Counted from the first letter of the stretch, positions 52,455-61,516 are shown. The stretch: 64,000 nucleotides of DNA from Lachnospiraceae bacterium UBA7160 (GCA_002491565.1 DKWE01000050.1:15318-79317); one strand, 5' to 3'. Translations and numbers: made by a program. The notes: a model not told the origin generated them from the letters alone.

Positions 52455-52518
52455 CGGTTGTGTGAACAGCCTGTCTGTGGCAGCTATGCTGTCTCTTATG
52501 TGCAGGCGCGACGCTTCA

Positions 52519-52560
52519 AGATTACTGCTCACAGAAGACCGTGAACAGTAATCTTTTTTT
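52519..52560 (+). terminator. Terminator of the metQNI operon
   Basis: AGATTACTG-C-TCAC and GTGA-A-CAGTAATCT form a long stem with an eight-base loop, followed by seven T residues. Confidence 0.85.
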
Positions 52561-52677
52561 AATATCTTAAGAAAAAAAGCGGTTGCTGTAAGAGGCAAAA
52601 TATGGTAAGGTTGAAATATCCAATTACGCGTGTCTCTGCCAGGGAAATGGGCAGGGAAAAGGGAAGGAGAGAGGTAT

Positions 52678-53502
52678 ATGAATGAAAAGAGACACTTGAG
52701 AGGCAAATGCATGAGCATCCTACTGTTTGCGGTGCTGTGTTCCATGCTGTTTGCTATGACAGCAGCGGCAAAGTCAAAGACGGTATCTATGAAGTTTGAT
52801 GGCGATGCGTATACCTATACGGGGAATCAGAAGTCCAATGTGACGATGTACCACAAGATCAAGGTGTCGAAGCCAAGTGTTATGCTTGTGTCTGCTGCGT
52901 ACGATATAGGCGGGACCGCAAAGGCCATGCCTGTGTGGCTGTGCAACAGCAAGAAGAAGTCTCTCGAACGTACATCGAAGGGCTCTTCTGTCAATGCAGT
53001 GCAGTTCATCAATACCGGGACAAAGGGAATGGCATATTACGGAGTGAAAAAGGGCACGTACTATATCAAGACCAAGGGTGCGGCGAATTACATGATTGTT
53101 GCCGCTCTTGAGCCTATGGCTGACAGGGGAGGCAGTTCCAAGACAAGAGCGACCGGGATTTCCCGGAACACTCCGGTGACAGGGCTGCTGCCGGCGGGGG
53201 AAAGCTACACGGCTGCGGATTGGTATAAGTTTAATGTCAACCAGAGCCGGGTGCTGAGTCTGTCGCTGCAGGCGGTCGGAAATGGCCAGTTCCAGTTCTA
53301 TCTCTATGGACCGAGTTATCCGAATGGTGTAAAGCTTGCTTCGATGATGAATAAGAGCATCAATTGTTCCAGCACGCTGAAAGGAAGCAAGACAAAGGCG
53401 CGTGTGAAGCGCGGCACCTACTATATCAAGGTAGCGCGCGGTACGAGCAGCGCGTACCGAAAATCAAGCGGTGCATATTCTTTGAAGTGGGATCTGAAAT
53501 AA
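52678..53502 (+). CDS. Secreted protein with two PPC-like beta domains
   Basis: 274 aa from ATG 52678 (GGGAAGGAGAGAGG site). A signal peptide (SILLFAVLCSMLFAMTAAAKS) with a signal-peptidase-I site leads to two domains of similar build (~45-160 and ~170-274). Each ends in the same strand motif, KGTYYIKTKG and RGTYYIKVARG, like bacterial pre-peptidase C-terminal (PPC) domains. It is lysine-rich and has no enzymatic motif or anchor. I know no specific homologue. It has a terminator on each side and so is its own transcription unit. Confidence 0.65.
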   Translation: MNEKRHLRGKCMSILLFAVLCSMLFAMTAAAKSKTVSMKFDGDAYTYTGNQKSNVTMYHKIKVSKPSVMLVSAAYDIGGTAKAMPVWLCNSKKKSLERTSKGSSVNAVQFINTGTKGMAYYGVKKGTYYIKTKGAANYMIVAALEPMADRGGSSKTRATGISRNTPVTGLLPAGESYTAADWYKFNVNQSRVLSLSLQAVGNGQFQFYLYGPSYPNGVKLASMMNKSINCSSTLKGSKTKARVKRGTYYIKVARGTSSAYRKSSGAYSLKWDLK

Positions 53503-53554
53503 AGGTAAGAGGGTTCTGTAATGTGCAGGCGCGTATTTAAATGATATGAATAAG

Positions 53555-53603
53555 ACTGCCGCGTTCGGAAGGAAATCATTCCCGATGAATGCGGCAGTTT
53601 TTT
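53555..53603 (+). terminator. Terminator after the secreted protein gene
   Basis: ACTGCCGC (53555-53562) and GCGGCAGT (53591-53598) with pairing possible inside the loop, followed by six T residues. Beyond it, 53604-53750 holds only an inverted repeat CGGTGCT...AGCACCG (53685-53719), possibly the end of the minus-strand regulator transcript. Confidence 0.8.
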
Positions 53604-53750
53604 GTACGTTTTGTAGTATAGTTGGCGTTCCTATATTCCCGCGGGCAACGAGCCAAGTAGCCCCATGCGTGCATGGATATTTGACGGTGCTGTGTGCCGA
53701 TGGAACACGCTTAGCACCGACCGAAGCGGAGCGTAGACCTGTGGCTGTCC

Positions 53751-54377
53751 TTATGGCATTTCGTGTCTGAGATAGAAGATGGCAAGCTGTGTGCGGTCAC
53801 GCAGATTCAGTTTGGACAGGATCACGCTGAGATAATTGCGGACAGTGCCTTCACTCAGAAAAAGAGACTCTGCAATCTCCCGGTTTGACAGTCCGTCTGC
53901 AACTCCTTCGATGATGGCAAGTTCTTTTTCGGAGATGTCGAATGCTGCGAAATCGAAAGAGGGCTGGCGTTTTAAAAGCTCCGGAAGCCGATGGATGACC
54001 TCGCTTCCAAAGACGGTCTGCCCGCTTGCTACCGCATGGATGGCCGGGAGGAGATGGGCATAGTCCTGCTTCAGCAGATATCCCTTCGCACCGATTTTCA
54101 GAGCCTTTATGATATAATCATCGTCAGAGAAGGTGGTGAGAAGCAGGATGCTTGCGTTCGGGTTATGCTGCAGGATCCGTGATGCGGCATCCAGGCCATC
54201 CATGCCCTGCATGCGGATATCCATCAGAACGAGATCTGGCTGGAGACGAAGGAAGAGGGCAAGCGCCTCATCACCGGAGCTTCCGGTACCGATGACATGG
54301 ATTTCCGGGTCGGACTCCAGGATAATTTTCAGAGCGGTGGTGACAAGCTGGTCGTCATCGATCAGGATCAGATTCAT
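53751..54377 (-). CDS. NarL/LuxR-family response regulator, LnrK-like
   Basis: 208 aa. The receiver domain has Asp53 in LVLMDIRMQG as phosphoacceptor, acidic pair DDD at 7-9, and the lysine in YLLKQD. From ~145 a LuxR-type helix-turn-helix reads ELAIIEGVADGLSNREIAESLFLSEGTVRNYLS. It is the output partner of the histidine kinase gene 208 bases upstream on the same strand, and probably binds the palindrome at 55851-55870 before the divergent ABC operon, as LnrK does for lnrLMN in Bacillus (by analogy). The 208-base gap to the kinase gene shows no clear gene or promoter. Confidence 0.88.
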   Translation of the reverse strand: MNLILIDDDQLVTTALKIILESDPEIHVIGTGSSGDEALALFLRLQPDLVLMDIRMQGMDGLDAASRILQHNPNASILLLTTFSDDDYIIKALKIGAKGYLLKQDYAHLLPAIHAVASGQTVFGSEVIHRLPELLKRQPSFDFAAFDISEKELAIIEGVADGLSNREIAESLFLSEGTVRNYLSVILSKLNLRDRTQLAIFYLRHEMP

Positions 54378-54585
54378 GTGGAAGGAACTCCTTTCTGTCA
54401 GTGCTGCAGTGTGCAGATTTTACTTGTGACTGTAACATTCCTATCTGGCAAAACTCCGCAGTATGATTTTTATCGGCAAGGCGGCTGAGGAAAGCGATGC
54501 GGTAGCATTGTCGATCGAAGTCAACGCAGTCCGATAGAAAATCAGTCCGGGAGGGAGTGTGCGGGGCCAAAAACGCAGACGTAAG

Positions 54586-55740
54586 TTAGATAGCTTTCGG
54601 AATTGCAATGTGGATACGGAACCCATGCTGACTCTGGATGGAGAGGGTTCCATGCAGAGCCCGCACACGCGCCTCCATATTTTCCAATCCTATACCGCGT
54701 GTGGCTGGAGCTGCAGAAATGGAATCCGCACCGACTCCGTTGTCGGAGAGAATATACTGGTAGAAGCCAGGGTGTTCGATCACAGAAAGAGCAGCAGCGG
54801 TTGCATGGCTGTGCCGGGCGATATTGACCAGTCCTTCTTTTGTAATCGCAATCAGGCAGTATTTTAGCTCACGAGGCAGAACCGGAGACATTGTGTAGTG
54901 CAGAGTGACCGGGCAAAACTGAAAGTCATCGAGCAGTGTGCGCAGAGATTCTTCCAGATTGACCGAATCGTCATGCAAGTCATGGACACTGCGGCGGATA
55001 CTGTTCATTGCTTCATCAAGGGTGTCGTTCAGCTGCTGCAGCGGTCCGGACAGAGCGGCGTCATGACAGATGGTGCGCAGCGCGCCGACCATCAGGATTG
55101 ACCGGGTCAGCATGTGCCCGACATTGTCATGGATTTCCCTTGAGATGCGGTTTCGCTCCCGCAGGGTAGCGGTATAGATTTCATTGTCCTGCTTTTCCAG
55201 AAGCGTGCGGTTGCGCTCTTTTAAAAGAAGCTGCAGCTCTGTATCATCATCCCGTGTCTGGTTGTATTGACTTCGGAGCAGCTGGTTCGTATCGGTTTTG
55301 GAACGAAGCAGACCGGCCGCAAAACAGCTGGAAAGCAAATAGCAAAAAAAGGTCAGGCCGCGGGAGGCACTCATCATGAGCAGTGTAAAAGTACAGAGCA
55401 GGAATCCGAAGATGCGCAAAAGGCGGCAGAATAAGACAGTCTGCTGCTGTTTGAAAACAGGAAGCGATACCGAATCTGAATGGGAAGGCTGTGGCAGGCG
55501 GCCGCAGAGCGCGTAGACTGCAAGCGGAAGAAAGCAGGCAGCCTCCGGCAGCAGGAACGGCAGAGCTCCTTGCAAAATGGCACAGAAAAACTGCAGACGC
55601 CAGTCTGCAAAAAAGGTGTGCAGTGCAGTGAGCAGAATTGCAGTCCAGAATGTGAGTACCGCAGTATTGCCTGGTGCAGAGGAAAGCAGAGGCAGTATAG
55701 AAAGAAGCAGTAAAAGTCCTTTATCGATTAAATGTTCCAT
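54586..55740 (-). CDS. NarL-type sensor histidine kinase, LnrJ-like
   Basis: 384 aa. About five or six N-terminal membrane helices (residues ~8-145) with almost no external loop fit an intramembrane-sensing kinase. The HisKA_3 box is RERNRISREIHDNVGHMLTR with His204, and the ATPase domain has KEGLVNIARHSHA (N box), DNGVGAD and GIGLENMEARV. Size, topology and gene order match kinases that watch their own ABC exporter or membrane damage, such as LnrJ (YfiJ). It has its own promoter next to the shared palindrome. Confidence 0.88.
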   Translation of the reverse strand: MEHLIDKGLLLLLSILPLLSSAPGNTAVLTFWTAILLTALHTFFADWRLQFFCAILQGALPFLLPEAACFLPLAVYALCGRLPQPSHSDSVSLPVFKQQQTVLFCRLLRIFGFLLCTFTLLMMSASRGLTFFCYLLSSCFAAGLLRSKTDTNQLLRSQYNQTRDDDTELQLLLKERNRTLLEKQDNEIYTATLRERNRISREIHDNVGHMLTRSILMVGALRTICHDAALSGPLQQLNDTLDEAMNSIRRSVHDLHDDSVNLEESLRTLLDDFQFCPVTLHYTMSPVLPRELKYCLIAITKEGLVNIARHSHATAAALSVIEHPGFYQYILSDNGVGADSISAAPATRGIGLENMEARVRALHGTLSIQSQHGFRIHIAIPKAI

Positions 55741-55812
55741 AGAAATCCCTTATAAGTATTTCTCAAAAAAATCATGAAAAAGCCTGCGCTGTGCAGTTAC
55801 ATCATTGTATCC

Positions 55813-55841
55813 TTTATAGCATACTGCTTTCGGAAAAGCAA
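55813..55841 (-). promoter_or_regulatory. Promoter of the kinase-regulator operon
   Basis: Minus strand TTGCTT (55836-55841) and TATAAA (55813-55818), 17-base spacer; the -35 box begins ten bases from the palindrome. Confidence 0.6.
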
Positions 55842-55850
55842 TGGATTTGT

Positions 55851-55870
55851 AAGATGACATTTGTCATCTT
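55851..55870. promoter_or_regulatory. 20-bp palindrome, probable response-regulator operator
   Basis: AAGATGACA-TT-TGTCATCTT: nine-base half-sites that are exact complements around a two-base centre. It lies between the divergent promoters, centred about 65 bases upstream of the ABC operon start and about 55 upstream of the kinase operon start, both typical activator distances. The 310-base region 55741-56050 holds no gene. Confidence 0.65.
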
Positions 55871-55889
55871 TTCTTTTGACATCGGACAC

Positions 55890-55918
55890 TTTTCATGGCG
55901 AGCGGGAATGTGTATACT
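55890..55918 (+). promoter_or_regulatory. Promoter of the ABC exporter operon
   Basis: TTTTCA (55890-55895) and TATACT (55913-55918) with a 17-base spacer and an extended -10 TGTG. The poor -35 box suits activation by a bound regulator. Confidence 0.5.
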
Positions 55919-56050
55919 GATAATAAATCAATTCTGTGCAGGAAGACTGTACCGATGGCAGCGTTGGCTGCTGACTGCCATGTCTGATGGAAAGCGGTGC
56001 AGTACCGTAAAATCGGTAGATCAGAACCGTGAAAAATGGGAGGGACTTTT

Positions 56051-56986
56051 ATGATTCATATGGAAAATGTGGTGAAGCGATACGGCGAGCTTGTAGCGCT
56101 GGATCATTTGAATCTGGATATCCGGGAGGGCGAGGTGTTTGGTCTGCTTGGTCCGAACGGATCGGGCAAGACGACGGCGATGAATTGTCTGCTTGCCCTG
56201 CTCAAGTATGATAAGGGGAGTATCACGGTGTTTGGTCAGGAAATGAGGCCGGACAGCTATGAGCTGAAACGGCAGATCGGTGTCGTGCCGCAGGAGGTGG
56301 CAGTCTTCGACCAGATGACGGTGCAGGAAAATATCGATTACTTCTGCGGACTTTATGTAAAGGATAAGACAAGGCGAAAAGAATACACAGAAGAAGCAAT
56401 CCGCTTTGCAGGACTTGAGGATTACCGGAAGATGCTTCCGCGCAAGCTTTCCGGCGGTCTTCTGCGCAGACTGAATATCGCCTGCGGGATCGCACACCAG
56501 CCGCGCCTTGTGATTCTGGATGAGCCGACCGTGGCAGTCGATCCGCAGAGCCGCAACCGGATCCTGGAAGGGATTCTCGAGCTGAACCGGAAAGGTTCTA
56601 CAATCATCTACACCTCTCATTATATGGAGGAGGTCGAGCAGATCTGCAGCCGGATCGTTATCCTGGATCACGGACGCAGCATTGCGTCCGGAACTACGGA
56701 GGAATTGAAGCGGATGATCCGGACAGCGGAGACGATCCTGATCGAGGGCATTGTGCTGTCACCAGAGCAGCTATCAGGCATTCAGGCGCTGAAGCATGTG
56801 TTTCAGGTGGATTATGACCGGGGGACATTACACCTGACCGTAAAATGCACGAGTGCCACGCATAACCTGATCCGGCTGCTGCATTTTCTGGAGGAGGAGG
56901 GTGTTTCCTTTGGCCAGGTGTACTCGCAGCTTCCGACGCTGAATGATGTATTTCTGGAAATTACGGGCAAAGAGCTGCGGGATTAG
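56051..56986 (+). CDS. ABC exporter ATP-binding protein, LnrL-like
   Basis: 311 aa from ATG 56051 (GGGAGGG site; an upstream ATG at 56036 lies inside that site). Walker A LLGPNGSGKTTAMN near residue 36, Q loop VVPQEVAVFDQM, signature LSGGLLRRLNIACGI near 134 (GGLLRR in place of GGQ/MKQR), Walker B LVILDEPTVAVDPQ near 156 and switch histidine TSHYMEEVEQ. The C-terminal ~80 residues form the accessory domain of drug-exporting ABC-2 systems (CcmA/DrrA/LnrL group). It pairs with the two permeases that follow. Confidence 0.9.
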   Translation: MIHMENVVKRYGELVALDHLNLDIREGEVFGLLGPNGSGKTTAMNCLLALLKYDKGSITVFGQEMRPDSYELKRQIGVVPQEVAVFDQMTVQENIDYFCGLYVKDKTRRKEYTEEAIRFAGLEDYRKMLPRKLSGGLLRRLNIACGIAHQPRLVILDEPTVAVDPQSRNRILEGILELNRKGSTIIYTSHYMEEVEQICSRIVILDHGRSIASGTTEELKRMIRTAETILIEGIVLSPEQLSGIQALKHVFQVDYDRGTLHLTVKCTSATHNLIRLLHFLEEEGVSFGQVYSQLPTLNDVFLEITGKELRD

Positions 56987-56997
56987 GAGGGGTGAGT

Positions 56998-58107
56998 GTG
57001 CTGAGATTGTATTGGTTTCATACAAAAAGAATCTTAAGAGGCAAGGAAGAGCTGTTCTGGGCACTGATTTTTCCGCTGGTGATGGCGACGTTATTTTATG
57101 CTTCTTTCGGCTCCGGGGTAGACCTGGAAGAGATGAACGCAATCCCGGTGGCGGCAGTCCGCGGGGAAAATGTGGCGTTTACCTCGTTTTTGCAGGCAAT
57201 GGACGGGGATACGCTGGCGGTTCAGGAGATGGAGGAGGGGCAGGCGCTTCTGGCGCTCTCAGAGGGAGAAATTGACGGTATTTTTTACTGTGAGAAGGAG
57301 CCGTCCCTTACCGTCGTGGGAACGCAGCTGCCGGAAAGCATTCTTGGGGCGCTGCTCGAGGGCTATCTGCAAAATGCATCGATGCTGGAGGAGATCGGAA
57401 AAACACATCCTCTGAAGCTTCCGGCAGCGATAGCAGCGATGTCAGACAGCCAAAGCTTTATTCAAAATGTAACGACACAGGGGAATGTACTGGATAACAA
57501 TCTGACCTATTTCTTCGGGCTGATCGGAATGGCCTGTCTGTTTGGCGCGTTTATGGGATTGACCTCGGCGATGAACCTGAGGGCAGACCAGTCTGCACTG
57601 GCAGCCAGAAGAAGCGTAGCGCCGACGCACCGGAGAACGATGGTGGTCAGCGAATTGCTTGCAGCATTCACGATTCAGTTTTTCAATATCTGCATCCTGC
57701 TTCTCTATCTGCATTTTGCGCTTGGCATCTCATTTGGAGAGAAGTGGTACCTGCTGCTGCCGGTCTGCATCCTGGGAAGCGTCACAGGGGTTGCGTACGG
57801 GATCTTTCTGGGCAGCCTGCATCTGAGTGAGGGCTATAAAACTGCCTGCCTGGTCGGAAGCTCGCTGCTGATGAGCTTTCTCGCCGGGATGATGTTTGCA
57901 AATATGAAGGATATCGTGGCGCACCACGCGCCATTTCTCAGTAAAATCAATCCGGCAGCGCTGATTGCGGATGCGTTTTACAGCATTTCCGTCTACGAAA
58001 ATCCGTCGCGCTATCTGGAAAATCTGGCGCTGCTTGCAATCATTGCACTTGTGCTGGTGACAGTGAGTTTTGTACGGCTTGGGAGGGAACGGTATGACAG
58101 TCTTTAG
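56998..58107 (+). CDS. ABC-2 type exporter permease 1, LnrM-like
   Basis: 369 aa from GTG 56998, which is well spaced from AGGAGGGG; GTG 56992 is too near. One N-terminal helix, a ~130-residue external domain (residues ~45-165) and five C-terminal helices give the ABC2_membrane_3 layout. The conserved GLIGMACLFGAFMGL and the RRSVAPTHRRTMVVSEL coupling helix are visible. It exports an unknown lipid-like or antibiotic compound with the ATPase encoded 11 bases upstream. Confidence 0.85.
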   Translation: MLRLYWFHTKRILRGKEELFWALIFPLVMATLFYASFGSGVDLEEMNAIPVAAVRGENVAFTSFLQAMDGDTLAVQEMEEGQALLALSEGEIDGIFYCEKEPSLTVVGTQLPESILGALLEGYLQNASMLEEIGKTHPLKLPAAIAAMSDSQSFIQNVTTQGNVLDNNLTYFFGLIGMACLFGAFMGLTSAMNLRADQSALAARRSVAPTHRRTMVVSELLAAFTIQFFNICILLLYLHFALGISFGEKWYLLLPVCILGSVTGVAYGIFLGSLHLSEGYKTACLVGSSLLMSFLAGMMFANMKDIVAHHAPFLSKINPAALIADAFYSISVYENPSRYLENLALLAIIALVLVTVSFVRLGRERYDSL

Positions 58108-59263
58108 AGGATATCTGATGATCATACGCAGAAACTGCGCGCTGCTTCTGCTGTATGTCGGGATTTTTATCGGCATCTGCGTGATGGCGCAGCAATCGGG
58201 GATCGGCACGGGGATGACGGAAGGATTTGCGGCAGTGAAGCTGAATGTGGCGGTGATCGACCGGGAGCACGGCGTTCTGGGAGAGGTTCTGCGCGCAGTC
58301 ATGGAGCGGGATCAGAATCTGGTTAAACTTGCGGATGATTCTCAGATTCTGCAGGAGGAATTGTACTACCGCAACGTTGAGTATATCCTGGTGATTCCAG
58401 AGGGAGCAGAGCAAAGGCTGGAAGCCGGGGAGGAAGCGGTGGTGCAGAGCATCATGGCGCCGGATTCGACGGCGGGGTACTATGTGGAATCTCAGGTGCA
58501 GCTGCTCCTTGGACAGATTCGCACGTATCTGGCGGGTGGTTTTGCGCTTCAGGAGGCAGCGGACCGGGCACTTGCACTGGGTGAACTGTCCGGAGAAGTG
58601 ACGCTTCTGAATTTAAATGGGACGGGCGGTGCGCGGCCGGACTACAATTTTTTCTTCCGCTATCTGCCGTATGCCTTTCTGGGAGCGGTCGTCATAACAA
58701 TGAGTACGGTAATCATGGAATTCAAGAAAAAAGCAGTGCAGCGCAGAATGCTGAGTTCCTCGGTTCCATTTATCCGGCAGAATCTGGCGGCTGTAGCTTC
58801 TTTTCTGCTGGTGGGAGGGGTAGTTTGGGCCATTTGCATAGCGCTTCAGGCGGTTTTCTACCGGGGAGGAATCTTTGCCGGTATGCATACGGGATATTAT
58901 CTGCTGAATAGCGGAGCGCTGATGCTGGTAGCGCTATCTCTTGGGTACTTATCCGGCATGCTTTCGAACAGTCCGGCGGGGCTGAATGGTTTGACCAACG
59001 TGATTTCCCTCGGACTCTGTTTTCTGGGAGGGGTCTTTGTGCCGCTCGAGATGCTCGGAAGCAAGATGAAGCTGGTGGCGCAGTTTCTGCCGACCTACTG
59101 GTACTCCAGAATCAATGATATCCTGGGAGATTACGGAACCGTCAGCGGGGAGCTCTCGGCAGTAGTCTGGAAGGGAATTCTGATTCAGCTTTTGTTTGCG
59201 GCGGCCTGTTTCGCTGTGACACTTGCGGTAAAAAGAGGTATCCTCTCAATGAGGGATCAGTAA
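58094..59263 (+). CDS. ABC-2 type exporter permease 2, LnrN-like
   Basis: 389 aa from ATG 58094 (GGGAGGG site), overlapping the previous gene by 14 bases. Same layout as its neighbour: N-terminal helix (LLLLYVGIFIGICVMAQQ), a large external domain and five to six C-terminal helices, with FRYLPYAFLGAVVITMSTV and KKKAVQRRMLSSSVPFIRQN as the coupling region. Two different half-permeases with one ATPase match LnrMN in the Bacillus linearmycin-resistance exporter. The substrate here is unknown. Confidence 0.85.
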   Translation: MTVFRGYLMIIRRNCALLLLYVGIFIGICVMAQQSGIGTGMTEGFAAVKLNVAVIDREHGVLGEVLRAVMERDQNLVKLADDSQILQEELYYRNVEYILVIPEGAEQRLEAGEEAVVQSIMAPDSTAGYYVESQVQLLLGQIRTYLAGGFALQEAADRALALGELSGEVTLLNLNGTGGARPDYNFFFRYLPYAFLGAVVITMSTVIMEFKKKAVQRRMLSSSVPFIRQNLAAVASFLLVGGVVWAICIALQAVFYRGGIFAGMHTGYYLLNSGALMLVALSLGYLSGMLSNSPAGLNGLTNVISLGLCFLGGVFVPLEMLGSKMKLVAQFLPTYWYSRINDILGDYGTVSGELSAVVWKGILIQLLFAAACFAVTLAVKRGILSMRDQ

Positions 59264-59278
59264 TAAGCAAGGCTTTTC

Positions 59279-59307
59279 TTGACTTGAGTTTGCCAAAGTG
59301 ATAGAAT
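59279..59307 (+). promoter_or_regulatory. Promoter of trpS
   Basis: TTGACT (59279-59284) and TAGAAT (59302-59307), 17-base spacer. The remaining leader of ~40 nt is too short for a T-box. Confidence 0.7.
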
Positions 59308-59352
59308 GCCGTTAGTGTATCAAATGAAGAAAACGACGGGAGGAATCATTTC

Positions 59353-60357
59353 ATGATTGACAATAAGAAAGTCCTGTTCAGCGGCATGCAGGCGACTGGA
59401 AATCTGACACTTGGCAATTACCTCGGGGCATTGAAAAACTGGGTGAGCCTGAGTGATGAATATGAGTGCTTTTATTCGGTGGTGGATATGCATTCCATCA
59501 CGGTGCGCCAGGATCCGGCGACGCTGCGGAAGAGGGCGAGAGCGCTTTTGACCCTATATATCGCGGCCGGGCTTGATCCGGAGAAGAATTGTATCTATTA
59601 TCAGTCGCATGTGTCCTGCCACGCGGAGCTTGCCTGGATTCTGAATTGCTTTACTTACATGGGAGAGCTGAACCGGATGACGCAGTTTAAGGACAAGGCG
59701 GCGAAGCACGCGGACAATATCAATGCGGGGCTGTTTACCTATCCGGTACTGATGGCGGCAGATATTCTGCTGTATCAGGCAGACGTGGTGCCGGTCGGCA
59801 TTGATCAGATGCAGCATCTGGAGATCACACGCGACATTGCGCAGCGGTTCAACGGCATTTACGGGGATGTGTTTACGATCCCGGAGGCATATATCGGCAA
59901 GACAGGCGCGAAGATTATGAGCCTGCAGGATCCGGCGAAGAAGATGAGCAAGTCCGACGAGAATGTAAACGCAAGTATTTACTTGATGGATGATCCGGAT
60001 GCGATCCGCCGCAAGTGTAAGCGCGCGGTAACAGATTCTGTCGGGGAGGTCCGGTATTCGGATGAGCAGCCGGGCGTGAAGAATCTGATCAGCATTTACT
60101 GTGCTTGTCTCGGGAAGACTCCGGAGGAGGTCGAGCGCGAGTTTGCCGGCAGAGGATACGGGGAACTCAAGGAAGCGGTAGGAGAGGCAGTTGTTTCCGT
60201 GCTGGAACCGCTGCAGAAGCGCGTGGCGGAGCTGGAGAAGGATAAATCCTACATTGACGGGATTATCAAGAATAATGCGGAAAAGGCAAATTACTACGCA
60301 CAGAAGACTCTGCGCAAGGTTCAGCGCAAGATCGGCTTCCCGGACCGGATCCGGTAA
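59353..60357 (+). CDS. trpS: Tryptophan-tRNA ligase
   Basis: 334 aa, class I synthetase. The HIGH-type motif is TGNLTLGNYLGAL near residue 16 (TLGN), and the KMSKS loop is intact in AKKMSKSDENVN near 200. LYQADVVPVGIDQMQHLE carries tryptophan-pocket residues. It charges tRNA-Trp. Its stop codon directly abuts the stop of the convergent RluA-type gene, with no room for a terminator between them. Confidence 0.96.
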   Translation: MIDNKKVLFSGMQATGNLTLGNYLGALKNWVSLSDEYECFYSVVDMHSITVRQDPATLRKRARALLTLYIAAGLDPEKNCIYYQSHVSCHAELAWILNCFTYMGELNRMTQFKDKAAKHADNINAGLFTYPVLMAADILLYQADVVPVGIDQMQHLEITRDIAQRFNGIYGDVFTIPEAYIGKTGAKIMSLQDPAKKMSKSDENVNASIYLMDDPDAIRRKCKRAVTDSVGEVRYSDEQPGVKNLISIYCACLGKTPEEVEREFAGRGYGELKEAVGEAVVSVLEPLQKRVAELEKDKSYIDGIIKNNAEKANYYAQKTLRKVQRKIGFPDRIR

Positions 60358-61311
60358 TCAGAGCGCGAGACGCCGCATATCCTCGGGAAGCGGTTGCTCA
60401 AAGTGCAGCGGGATGCCGGTAATCGGGTGAACAAAATCAAGAGAAAAGGAATGGAGTGCCTGGCGCCTAATCGGAACGGTTGAATTGGGGTGATATAGAA
60501 AGTCTCCGGCGAGCGGATGTCCGATGGATGTCAGGTGCACCCGGATCTGGTGCGTTCGGCCAGTTTCAAGACGGACTCGCAGCAGGGAACAGATCGTGTT
60601 GTTTTCTGTCGGCTGCGGGTCCTTTTTTTGCGCTGGCGTGCCGGAGTTGGATGCTTCCGGGCGGCAGAGGGCGATTCGCTCATAATGTGTGACCGCGCGT
60701 TCTCCGTGAACCGGGTCCACGCACCGCATGAGCACAGAGTCCGGCTTTCGTGCAATCGGCGCGTCGATTGTGCCGGATTCGGGTGTAATCCCCTCGGCAA
60801 TGGCGAGATACTGCCGATGGATGCGCCGGTCTGCGGACATCTGATACAGGATCGCACCGCTTAGCATATTTTTGGCAAGAATCAAAAGACCGCTGGTATC
60901 GCGGTCCAGGCGGTTGATACAGCGGTAGACAAATGGTGATTTCTGATCCCGGAAGTAATAACAGACCGCATTGGCCAGTGTGTTTTCGTAATGATTCATC
61001 GATGGATGAACCGGCATATCCGGCGCCTTATTGATAACCATCAGGTCCTCATCTTCATAGACAATCGTAAGCGGAAGCTGCACTGGCAGGATCCGTCCCG
61101 TGTCCGGCTCCTCCGCAACGTGGATCGTGAGTGTATCACCGGCTTTCAGCAGAGTATTCGTATAGCTCCATATCCCATTTAAAAGAATCCCACGCTCGGT
61201 TCGCTTCAGATGAGTCAGAATCCGGTGAGAGCAGCCTTGTGCGCGCAGAAATTCTTCGATCCGTTTTCCGGCATCCGGTTCGGTGATCCGGTAGGTGAGT
61301 GTGCGGTCCAT
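60358..61311 (-). CDS. RluA-family pseudouridine synthase
   Basis: 317 aa from the ATG at 61309-61311 (AGGAAAGGAAG site about ten bases away); the frame is open 14 codons further with no site. A small S4-like N-terminal domain (RIEEFLRAQGCSHRILTHLKR) precedes the catalytic domain with INRLDRDTSGLLILAKN (catalytic aspartate near residue 138), VHPSMNHYENTL and ETGRTHQIRVHLTSIGHPLAGD. It modifies uridines in rRNA or tRNA; the exact site cannot be told. Stands alone. Confidence 0.93.
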   Translation of the reverse strand: MDRTLTYRITEPDAGKRIEEFLRAQGCSHRILTHLKRTERGILLNGIWSYTNTLLKAGDTLTIHVAEEPDTGRILPVQLPLTIVYEDEDLMVINKAPDMPVHPSMNHYENTLANAVCYYFRDQKSPFVYRCINRLDRDTSGLLILAKNMLSGAILYQMSADRRIHRQYLAIAEGITPESGTIDAPIARKPDSVLMRCVDPVHGERAVTHYERIALCRPEASNSGTPAQKKDPQPTENNTICSLLRVRLETGRTHQIRVHLTSIGHPLAGDFLYHPNSTVPIRRQALHSFSLDFVHPITGIPLHFEQPLPEDMRRLAL

Positions 61312-61413
61312 TGTACGTATTCTTCCTTTCCTGCTAAGGAATTGTTCAATCATAACGGTTCATATTGCTTGTCTTTGTAACAGTTCCTAAGCTAATTCAA
61401 ACTTATAAGTCTT

Positions 61414-61440
61414 GGGGCGGGTACCCTGCAGGCCCGCCCC
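61414..61440 (-). terminator. GC-rich hairpin after the CBS-domain gene
   Basis: GGGGCGGG (61414-61421) and CCCGCCCC (61433-61440) form a perfect eight-base stem with an 11-base loop. On the minus strand it lies about 75 bases past the CBS gene stop and is followed by an AT-rich but not U-only stretch. Confidence 0.5.
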
Positions 61441-61516
61441 GAATGTTGTAAATCACTGATAAGTAAAATGCTGTCGGCAGATACTGCCCGCAGATGGAAA
61501 CGGAACTCTGCGATTG

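Noticed and set aside
59308..59352. T-box before trpS
   Set aside because: With the promoter at 59279-59307, only about 40 bases of leader remain, too short for a T-box.
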